From positions 744,001-808,000 of the forward strand of contig NZ_CP045309.1 of assembly GCF_009671205.1 (NCBI RefSeq): DNA of 64,000 nt, read 5' to 3'. Within the stretch, counting starts at the first letter, position 1; the number at the start of each line of letters is the position of its first letter. Positions 9,901-19,100 of this stretch are shown here, in pieces. Under the pieces are notes generated by a model. The model saw nothing but the letters and a program-made list of their open reading frames with translations. It was not told the origin of the DNA and did not search any database. This stretch comes from Micromonospora terminaliae. Its GTDB lineage: Bacteria; Actinomycetota; Actinomycetes; Mycobacteriales; Micromonosporaceae. A program made the translations under genes and the position numbers.

Positions 9901-10189
9901 CGGCGAGCAGGGCGACCACCAGGTCGGGGGTCCGCGGCAGGCAGACGCCCACCCGGTCCTCCCGGCTCACGCCGCGCCGCAGCAGCACCCGGGCCAGGCG
10001 GTTCGCCGCCTCGTCCAGCTCCCGATAGGACAGCGCATGGTCGCCGTGCCGGACCGCCTCCGCGTCCGGGGTACGGGCGGCCTGCGCGGCCACCATCCGG
10101 TGCAGGCAGTCCACGGTGGCCGGATCGCCGGTCGCGCGGCGGCCGGTGCTCCGGCGCGTCGGGCCGGCGGGCCGGGTGGGGGCGCTCAC
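6950..10189 (-). CDS. Nonribosomal peptide synthetase, A-T-C
   Basis: A 1,079-residue three-domain synthetase. The start is the GTG at 10189, which overlaps the upstream stop (GTGA); the coding-like frame further upstream is antisense or out-of-frame noise from the larger gene. The A domain (about 20–500) has [24 protein letters not shown] and [10 protein letters not shown]. The carrier domain has [10 protein letters not shown] near 547. The C-terminal C domain (about 607–1079) has HHIVCDDWS near 739, a variant of HHxxxDG that keeps both His and the Asp. Specificity residues read DLVNCALTYK, resembling a remembered Ala-type signature (DLFNNALTYK). There is no N-terminal C domain, so it looks like a loading or stand-alone module. 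Ending in a C domain, it may supply condensation for the next protein, whose own first C domain is dead. A 48-bp repeat lies in the C domain. Confidence 0.95.
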   Translation of the reverse strand: MSAPTRPAGPTRRSTGRRATGDPATVDCLHRMVAAQAARTPDAEAVRHGDHALSYRELDEAANRLARVLLRRGVSREDRVGVCLPRTPDLVVALLAVFKAGAAYVPLDPAYPPERVAFMTADSGVRLVLTRSGLAGRFPDTAVPVDRLDPVEDATDPAAPVTPANLAYVIYTSGSTGRPKGVAIEHRSASVLMHWVRQTFDDVELGGLLAATSVCFDLSVFEIFGPLCWGGRVLLVDDVLALAAPGAERLPVTLVNTVPSAMGELLTAEALPASVRTVCLAGEPLTAALAARVWSRPHVRRLRNLYGPSEDTTYSTWAEVPPDSGDPPIGRPLPRTRAYVLDPDGQPVPPGEPGELHLAGDGLARGYLDRPEETRARFLPDPFRPGERMYRTGDRVRLRPDGQLAYLGRLDDQVKLRGYRIELGEVAARLAALPGVREATAAVRPGPSGDPLLVGYLVGERRDDVRARLAEALPAPLVPATVVWLDRLPTLPNGKVDRSALPAPVLGDDTAAAETLDGTAGTVAAVWRELLGVPVTGADSDFLALGGDSLLAVRCATRLAAATGRPVGPGDLFAHPTVAALAAHLDGLAPDAEPVAEPAGPAPGGTDPLSAAQTRLWFLHRLDPADTSYLLAFAVRFAAPLDPDRLTRALRRVVYRHPALRTVFPDGPDGPVQHVQPAGEVTPVVVPLAPGMPLDAWLPRLAAEATRAPMDLATGPLLRAHLVPDDAGRALALLLVVHHIVCDDWSFGVLVRDLSRAYDREGDPTAAPEQPAAGPAAFARSQRDWLAGPAGQRAVADVLAELRGAPDLLDLPATPRTTLDARDGSTSGAAPVTTQDGREGSASGIARRTGPDARDGRPPGAALRTTLDAATAGAARDLARAGRASLHMVGLAAFATLLGAATGRRDLLVGVAFAGRTSVAAEQSVGCHVNTLPLRLRPAPGRSFADLLAEARRVTLFAAAHQDVPFDLLVERLRPTRRPRRNPLVQVAFGVQNAPPARHRGAAGVEFTGVELTPDTARLDLTLWLDERRDGLAALWTYRTDLFDHGGVAAWHRRFGAVLRTAAADPGRSLADCADTAGE
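7584..7743 (-). repeat. In-frame 48-bp tandem repeat inside a condensation domain
   Basis: Three units of exactly 48 bp (7584–7631, 7632–7679, 7680–7727) plus about 16 bp of a fourth. Each encodes 16 residues; N to C the units read [32 protein letters not shown] and [16 protein letters not shown]. The repeat sits directly after the LLDLPATPR segment, at the junction of the two lobes of the C domain, and is an insertion relative to the usual C-domain length. The units differ at several positions, so the array is not very recent. Confidence 0.85.
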
Positions 10190-13100
10190 CGGCGGGCCCC
10201 TTCGCTCCGCAGCAGCGCGAGCCGCCGGTCGGCCTCCTCCTGGAGCCGGTCCTTGTCGGCGAGGATGATCGTGCCGGGGTCGTTGTCGGGCAGTTCGTCC
10301 TCCACGTTCCGGATCGGCCGGTAGGCGATGCCGGCGGCCGCCAGCGCGAGCGCGCACAGCCCGGCCACGATCGCCGCGAGGGCCATGCCGCGTCCGGGGC
10401 CGGTGCCGACGACGCCGGCCAGCACGCCGCCCGGGGCGGCCAGCGGGGCGAAGACGTGCTCGGCGAGCGGGCCGGCGCTGAGGAAGCCGGCCGGCACCAT
10501 GAGCCAGGACAGCATCTGCCCCATGGACAGCACCCGGCCCTGGAGTTCGAGCCCGACCTTGGCCTGCACGATGGCCAGCCAGTGGGTGTTCACGAGCGCC
10601 GTGGCCAGGCCCATGCCGAACAGGCCGAGCGCCGGGAACAGCGGGCTGGGGCGCAGGCCGACGGTGAGCAGCGAGACGCCCAGCAGCACGACGCTGACCA
10701 GGATCCCGGTGGCACGCCGGGCCGTGCCGCCCCACACGCCCATGAGCACCGAGCCGACCACCATGCCCACGCCGCTGGCGGCGAGTACCCGGCCGAGCAC
10801 GGCCGGGTCGCCGAAGGACAGGGTCAGCGGGGTGACCAGGACCTCGACCATGGCGAAGAAGTAGTTCAGCGAGGCGACCAGCACCACGAGGGCGACCAGG
10901 CCGTGCCGGCGGACGATGAACCGCCAGCCGCCGAGGACCTCCCGCCGGAACGGCTCCTCCCGCTTGACGAACAGGGTGTCCGGGAAGCGGACCGACAGGG
11001 TGACGAGCACCGCCACGGCGAAGGTGAGCAGGTCGATGACGACGATCCCGCGCAGCCCGACGGCGATCACCAGCGCGCCACCGACCAGCGGCGCCAGCAC
11101 CGTGCTGGTGGCCGTCCCGAGGGAGACGATGCCGTTGGCCCGCCCGTAGTACCGCTTCGGCACCAGTTGCGTGACGGCCGCCAGGTAGGCGGGTTGCTGG
11201 AACGCGGTGGCCACCGCCGTGACCGTGATGGCCGTGAACACGTGCCAGAGCTGGAGCTGGCCGAGCCAGAGCAGCAGCGCGAGGCTCACCGTGCCCGTGG
11301 CGGCCAGGCAGTCCGCGAGGATCATGAGGCGTCTCCGGTCCCACCGGTCGGCGAGCGCGCCGGCGACGGGGGAGAGGACCACGGCGGGCAGCAGCGCCAG
11401 CACGGTGGCCGTGGCGAACAGCGACACCGACCCGGTCCGCTGGTAGACCCACAGGCTCATGCCGAAACCGGTGAGCCCGCTGCCGATGAGCGAGACGAGC
11501 TGACCGATCGCGATGAGGTAGAACACCGCCAGGCTCGGCATGGCGCGGCGCGGGGCCGCCGGCTGCCGGCACGGCAGCGTGGACGCGGGCGTGGATTCGG
11601 ACGCGGGCGTGGACTCGGGCTCGGGCGCCGGCTCGGGCTGCGCCTCCCGCGGAGCGGGCGGCGCGGCGCAGTGCGCCAGGATGATGTCCGCCAGCTCGGC
11701 AGGCTGGTGCTTGGCGAAGTAGTGGCCGGCGCCCTCGATGACCTCCAGCGACACCCGGTCGGCGAAGAACTCCCACTCCAGGTACCGCTCCTGGTACAAC
11801 TCCGTGGCGCGGTCGCCGCTGCCCACGACGCTGACCAGCGGGGCCGCCAGCTTCCGGGGCAGGCCCGCGGCGTACACGTCGGTGTAGTAGTCCTCACCCT
11901 TCGCCGAGTCGGCCAGGACCACGCGCATCACGAAGTCCTTCTCGTTTTCGTCGAAGACCTCGGTGAAGAAGCCCATGGCGCGCAGCGACTCCAGGGTGCG
12001 CCGCTTCGACGTCCAGCGCTCCACCGGGAACCACCGCCGCAGCCAGCCGAACACCCGGCCGGGCAGCCGCGGGGCGGGGAAGTGGGCGCCGATGACCACG
12101 CCGGTCACGTCGACGCCGGCCGCCTCCAGCCGGCGGGCCAGCTCGACCGCCTCGGCGCCGCCCACGCAGTGCCCGTACACGGCCACCGGGCCGGTGATCT
12201 TCTCGACCACCTCGGCCACGCAGCCGTCGACCAGCTCGTCCAGGTCGAGCAGGGGCTCGTCGCGGCGGTTCACGTCGTGGCCGGGGCGTTCCAGGGCGTA
12301 GAGGGAGACGCCCGCCGGGAGCGCGTCGGCGAGGGGCTGGAACGTGATGGCGCTGCCGCCGCCGAACGGTACGCAGACCAGCGTGAGGGTCGTCGGCGTG
12401 CCCGGCCGCGCCGGGGTCAGCTCGTGCAGCAGGCGCCCGACCGAGCCGCCGGTCGCGTCGAGGTGCTCGGTCAGGCCCCGGATCGTCGGGTGGCGGAACA
12501 GGTCGAGGACGCTGATCGCCGGGTCGCTGCCGGCCAGGGCCTTGATCGCCTTGAAGGAGTCGCCGCCGAGGTCGAAGAAGTCGTCGTCGATGCCGACGCT
12601 GTCGTACCCGAGGACCGCCGCCCACCGCTCGGCGAGCGCCTTGCGCAGCGGGGTGTCCGGCGGGGTGGCGCCGACGGCGGCGCCGCCGCGACGGGGCGCG
12701 GGCAGGGCCGACCGGTCGACCTTGCGGTTGGCGTTGAGCGGCATCCGGTCGAGCACCACGAACGCCGACGGCACCATGTAGTCCGGCAGCCAGGTGCGGG
12801 CGAAGGCCCGCCACGGCGCCGCGTCGACGTCGAAGTCGGCGGTGACCTCCGCCCGGTCCGGGCCGGCGTCGCCGCCGGCGCCGGCCAGCGTCAGGTACGC
12901 CACGATGGACTTCTCGGCGCCGTCCTCGCGGACCACGACGGCGGCGTCGCGGACCGACTCGTGGCGGCGCAGCACCGCCTCGATCTCGCCCAGTTCGATG
13001 CGGAACCCGCGCACCTTGACCTGCGAGTCGCTGCGGCCGACGAACTCGACGCGGCCGTCGGCGAGCCGCCGGCCGAGGTCGCCGGTGCGGTAGAGCCGGC

Positions 13101-16100
13101 CGCCGCCGTCCGGGTCCGGCACGAACCGCTGGGCGGTCAGCGCCGCGTCGCCGTGGTAGTCCCGGGCCAGCCCGACACCGCCCAGGTACAGCTCGCCCAG
13201 CACGCCCACCGGGGTGGGGGCGAGCCGCGCGTCGAGCACGTGCACGCGCATGTTGCCGATCGGGCGGCCGATGGTGAGCTGGGTGAAGCCCGGCTCGATC
13301 CGGTCCATGGCGCACCAGACGGCCGCCTCGGTGGGGCCGTAGAGGTTCCACAGCGCGTCGACCCGCTCGGCCAGTTGCCGGGCCAACGGCGCGGACACCG
13401 CCTCGCCGCCGCACACGGCGGTCAGGCCGGGCGTCCCGGCCCAGGCGGACTCGATGAGCAGCCGCCAGGTCGCCGGGGTGCCCTGGGCCAGGGTGACCCG
13501 CTCGGTGCGCAGCAGGCCGGCCAGCCGGGGCGCGTCGTAGGCGACGTCGCGGCCCACCAGCAGCATCCGGGCGCCGACCACCAGGGGCAGGAACAGCTCC
13601 GGCACCGACATGTCGAAGGCGAAGCTCGCCATCGCGAGCATGGTGCCGTCGCCGGTCAGGCCGGGCCGCTCGCGCATGGTGGCCAGGGTGTTCACCACGG
13701 CGCCGTGGCTCACCCGCACCCCCTTGGGGCGGCCCGTCGAGCCGGACGTGTAGATGACGTACGCGAGGTCGTCGGGACCGGCCGGCACCTCGGGGTCGGT
13801 CGCCGGCTCGGCGTCCAGCGCCGCGCCGCCGCACACCACCTCGCCCGCGAAACCGGTGAACCGGTCCGCCAGGCCCGCCTCGGTGACCAGCACCCGGGCG
13901 TCGCTGTGCGTCAGCACGTACCGCTGCCGCTCGGCCGGGTAGTCGGGGTCCACCGGCACGTACGCGCCGCCGGCCTTGAGCACGCCGAGCAGGGTGACCG
14001 GCAGTTCCTCCGAGCGGTGCAGGCAGACGGCCACCGTGACGTCCGGTCCGACGCCCGCCCGGCGGAGCCGGTGCGCGAGCCGGTTGGCCCGGGCGTTCAG
14101 CTCGGCGTAGCTGAGCGTGGTCGCGCCGAAGGTCACGGCGGGGCGGTCCGGCCGCGTCGCGACCTGGTGGGCGATCAGGTCGACCAGGCTGGGCCGGCCC
14201 GGCACCGGCCAGCCCGGCTCGGTGGCGGTGTCGTTCCATCCGGCGAACCGGTCCCGCTCGGCGGGGGTGAGCACGGCCAGGTCCGCGAGCCGGACGTCGG
14301 GGTCGGCGACGGCCGCGGCCAGCAGCGTCTCCAGGTGCCCCATCATCCGCTCGGCGGTCCCGGCGTCGTACAGCGCGGTGTTGTACTCCAGCCGGAACCG
14401 CAGCCCCTCGTCCACCTCGTACGCGTACAGCGCCAGGTCCTGCTGGGCGATGCCCGGCTCGACGGCGAACGGGACCATCCGCAGCCCGGTCGTGCCCAGT
14501 TCCCGCTGCTCGGGCACGTTGAGCAGGTTGAACATCACCTGGAACAGCGGGTTCCGGCTGAGGTGGCGGGGCGCGTCGACGAGGTCCACGAGCCGCTCGA
14601 ACGGCACCTCCTGGTGGTCGTACGCGCCCAGCGCGGTGCGCCGCACCTCGGCGAGCAGCTCCGCGAAGGTCCACTCGCCGTCGAGCACGGTGCGCAGCGG
14701 CAGCATGTTGACGAAGAAGCCGACCATCGGTTCGAGCTCGGCGCGGACCCGCCCGGCGACCGGCGTGCCGACGCAGATGTCGCGCTGGCCGGTGTAGCGC
14801 CAGAGCAGGGCCTTCAGCGCGGCCAGCACGGTCATGGCCAGGGTGGCGCCCCGGGCCTGGCTGAACCGGCGCAGCCCGTCGGCGGTCTCCGCGGGCAGGA
14901 CCCGGGTGCTGACCGCGCCGTCGAAGGTCTGCACGGGTGGCCGGGGCCGGTCGGTGGGCACCTCCAGCACGCTGGCCACCCCGTCGAGCTGCCGGCGCCA
15001 CCAGCGCAGGTCGTCGTTGTCCGGGTCGGCCAGCCGGCCGCGCTGCCAGCGCGCGTAGTCGCCGTACTGGACGGCCAGCTCGGGCAGCGGCGCGGGACGG
15101 CCCTCCCGGGCGGCGTCGTACAGGGTCGCGAGCTCGCCCGCGATGATGCCGAGCGACCACCCGTCGGAGACGTTGTGGTGCATGGTCAACGAGAGCACGT
15201 GCCGGTCGTCGGTGACCCGGAGCAGCACGGCCCGGAACAGCGGCCCGGCGGCCAGGTCGAAGGGGCGCCGGACGTCGGCGGCCAGGGCCGCGTGCACCCA
15301 TCCGGGCACCGCGTCGGCGACCGCGGACTCCACGATGGTCCGTGGGGCCGCCGCGTCGTCCGCGTCGCCGGGGGCGGTCAGCACCGGCAGGCCGACCGGA
15401 CCGGCCGGCCGGACCTCCTGGACCGGGTCGCCGTCGGGGCCGAGCGGGAACACGGTACGCAGCGACTCGTGCCGCCGGACCAGCTCGGCGAGGGCCCCGC
15501 GCAGCGCGTCGACGTCGAGATCGCCGTCCAGCAGCAGCGCGGTGCTGACCGTGTACGCGTTCTGCGCGTACGCCTGGTCGAGGAACCACAGCCGGTGCTG
15601 GCCGGAGGAGAGCGGCGCCGGGCCGGAGCCGGGGTCGGCACGGGGGATGGCCGGCGCCATGGGAGCGGCGGGGGCCGGCGCGACCGCGGCGGGTGCGTCG
15701 ACGGTCGCGGGGAGCGCCGCGGCGATCCCGGCCACGGTCGGCTGCGCGAAGACCGTCTCCAGCGGCAGCGCCACGCCGAGCCGGGCCCGCAGCCGCACCA
15801 CGACCTGGGTGGCGAGCAGCGAGTGCCCGCCCAGCTCGAAGAAGTTGTCGTGCGCCCCGATGGGACGGATGCCGAGCAGCTCGGCCCAGATCTCCGCCAC
15901 CCGCTCCTGCGTTGGCGTGGCCGGGGCGACGTAGGCGGTGCTCAGGGCCGGCCGGTTGCCGGCCTCGACGGGCCTGGGGGCGGCCGGCGCGTCCGGTGCT
16001 TCGGGCGCGTCCGGCGGGGCGGGCGCCGGTACGGCCGCCGCGCCGGAGCGCGGGGCCGCGTCCACCCAGTACCGCTGCCGCTCGAACGGGTAGCCGGGCA

Positions 16101-19100
16101 GGGCCAGCCGGCGGCGCCCGCCGCCCTGGAACCGGGTCCAGTCGACCGGCGCGCCGGCCAGCCACAGCCGGCCGACCGCGTCGAGCAGCGTGGCGAGGTC
16201 GTCGGCGTCGCCGCGCGGGTGCCGCATGGCCGCCACGGCCTGGCCCGGTCGCAGGCCGGCCAGCCGGGCCAGGCCGCCGAGGGCGTGCCCGGGGCCCAGC
16301 TCCGCGAGGACCACGTCCTGCTCGGCGAGGAGCGCGGCCGACTCGGCGAACCGCACCGGCTCCCGCATGTGCCGCACCCAGTACGCCGGGTCGGTCACCT
16401 GCCCCGGGGTGACCGGGCCACCGGTCAGGTTGCTCAGGTAGGGCCGTTCGGGCTCGTGGAGGGTGACCCGGCGGGCGTGCTCCGCGAACTCGTCGAGCAC
16501 CGGGTCGAGCAGGGCGGAGTGGTAGCCCCGGGCGACCCGCAGGGGCCGGCAGTCGACCCCGTCGGCGGTGAGCCGCTCCCGCAGCGCCCCGATCGCCTCC
16601 GGGTCACCGGAGACCACGCACAGCTCCGGGGCGTTGACGGCGGCCAGCGAGGTCCGGTCGTCCAGCAGGGCGGCCACGGCGGCCTCGGGCCGGCTCACGG
16701 CGAGCATCGCCCCGGCCGGCGTCCGCTCGACCAGCGCGCCCCGCGCGCAGACCAGGCGTAGCGCGTCGGCCAGGGAGAAGACGCCGGCCAGGCAGGCCGC
16801 CACGTATTCGCCGAGGCTGTGCCCCACCATGAGGTCCGGGGTCACGCCCCGGGCGAGCAGCGACCGGGCGAGCGCGTACCCGGTGACGAAGAGCGCGGGC
16901 TGCACGAGCCGGGGCTGCGCGAGCAGCCGCTCGGCCTCGGCGTGGCGGTCCGGCGCCGGGCAGAGCACGGTGCGCAGGTCCAGCCCCAGGTCGTCGCGGA
17001 CCAGGTCGGCGCACTCGTCCACCACGGCCCGGTAGGTCGGCTCGTCGCGGTAGAGGCCGGCGCCCATGGCCACGTGCTGGGCGCCGTGCCCGGGGAAGGC
17101 GAACACCAGCGGCCGCCGGCCGCCGGGGTGCACGCCGGTGAACTGGCGCTGCGGCGTGTCGAGGGCGGCCAGCGCGTCGGCGCGGTCCGCCGCGACGAGG
17201 AACCGCCGGTGGGGCATGGACTGGCGGCGGCCCAGGTTGGCCGCGAGGTCGGCGAGGTCCACCTCGGGACGCCCGGCGAGCCAGTCGCGGAGCCGGCGGG
17301 CCTGCCGGTCCAGCGCCTCGCCGGTACGCGCCGACACGACCAGCAGGTGCGGCCCCGGGGCCGGTTCGGCGGGCGGCGCCGGTGTGGCCGGCGGCTCCTC
17401 CAGCACCACGTGGGCGTTGGTGCCGCCCATGCCGAACGAGCTGACCCCGGCCCGGCGCGGCCCGTCGGCGGTCCACGGGCGGGCGCTGTCGTTGAGGTAG
17501 AACGGGCTGCCCGCGAAGTCGATCGCCGGGTTGGGCTCGCGCACGTTGATCGCGGGCGGCAGCGTACGGCTCCAGAGGGCCAGGACCGTCTTGATGAGCC
17601 CGGCCACCCCGGCGGCGGCGTCGGTGTGCCCGATGTTGGCCTTGACGGAGCCGAGGGCGCAGAAGCCCCGGTCGTCGGTGCCGCGCCGGAACGCCTCGGT
17701 CAGCGCGGCCACCTCGATGGGGTCGCCGAGGCTGGTGCCCGTCCCGTGTGCCTCGACGTAGCTCACCGAGCGTGGATCCACGCCGGCCACGGCCAGCGCG
17801 CTGCTGACCACCTCGACCTGACCGGCGACGCCGGGCGCCGTGTAGCCGGTGCGGCGGGCCCCGTCGTTGTTGATCGCGGAACCGCGGATCACCGCGTAGA
17901 CGGTGTCGCCGTCGGCGAGGGCGTCCTCCAGCCGCTTCAGCGCGACGATGCCGACGCCGCTGGACTCGATGCTGCCGCGCGCGTCCGCGCTGAACGGGCG
18001 GCAGTGCCCGTCGGGGGAGTAGATCCCGCCGTCGTGGTAGAGGTAGCCGCGGCGCTGCGCCGGGAAGATGCTGACGCCGCCGGCCAGAACCAGGTCGGAC
18101 TCGCCGGTCAGCAGGCTCTGCCGGCCGAGGTGCACGGCCACCAGCGACGTCGAGCAGGCGGTGGCGACGGTGACCGCCGGGCCGGTGAGGTCGAGCTTGT
18201 AGGCGACCCGGCTGAGCAGGAAGTCCTTGTCGTTGCTGATCGAGAGCTGGTGCTCGCCGATGGTGCCGGTCAGCTCCGGGTGGCCGCTCAGGTGGTCGAG
18301 CAGGTAGCTGCTGCGGCCGGACCCGGCGAAGAGGCCGACCCGGCCGGTACGGCGGGACGGGTCGTGGCCGGCGTGTTCCAGCGCGTGCCAGGCGCACTCC
18401 AGCAGCAGCCGGTGCTGCGGGTCCAGGGTCTGCGCCTCCCGGGGCGTGATCCCGAAGAAGGCCGCGTCGAACTCGTCGATCCCCGGCAGCCAGGTGCCGG
18501 CCCGGACGTACGCCGGATCGTCCAGCCGGTCGCGGTCCGCCCCGGCGGCGAGCATCTCCTCGACGCTGAACTCCCGTACCGACTCGACCCCGGTGCGGAT
18601 GTTGTGCCAGTACTCGTCGACGGTCCGCGCGCCGGGGAAGCGGCAGGCCATGCCGACGACGGCGACGAGGCCGCCCGGCCGGCCGGTGTCCCCGTGCGCG
18701 CCGGCGCGGGCGGTCGGGGCCGGCGCGGCGGCCGGCGCCGGTGTCCCGGTGGTGGCGGTGGTGAGGAACGTGGCCAGGGACTCGACGGTGGGGTGCCGGA
18801 ACAGGTCGGTGACCGTGAGGACGTCGCCGAGCCGGTCGCGCAGCCGTTCGAGGACGGCCAGCAGCCGCATCGAGTGGCCGCCGAGGTCGAAGAAGGTGTC
18901 CCGCACCCCGATGCGGTCGACGCCGAGCACGTCGCGCCACACGTCCACGACGAGCCGCTCCAGGCGTACCCGGGCCGCGTCCCACCCGGCCGGGGCGGGC
19001 GCGGGCGCCGGCGGTTCGATGGCGACCGGACCGGGCTGGGGCGCCGACCGCTGCCGGGGCACGTCCGCCGCGCGGCCGGGCGGGGGCAGCGCGGCGGTGT

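Noticed and set aside
10190..11776. N-terminal extension of the A-T-C synthetase frame
   Set aside because: The stretch upstream of 10189 overlaps the MFS domain in another frame and has no domain similarity. The GTG overlapping the upstream stop is the credible start.
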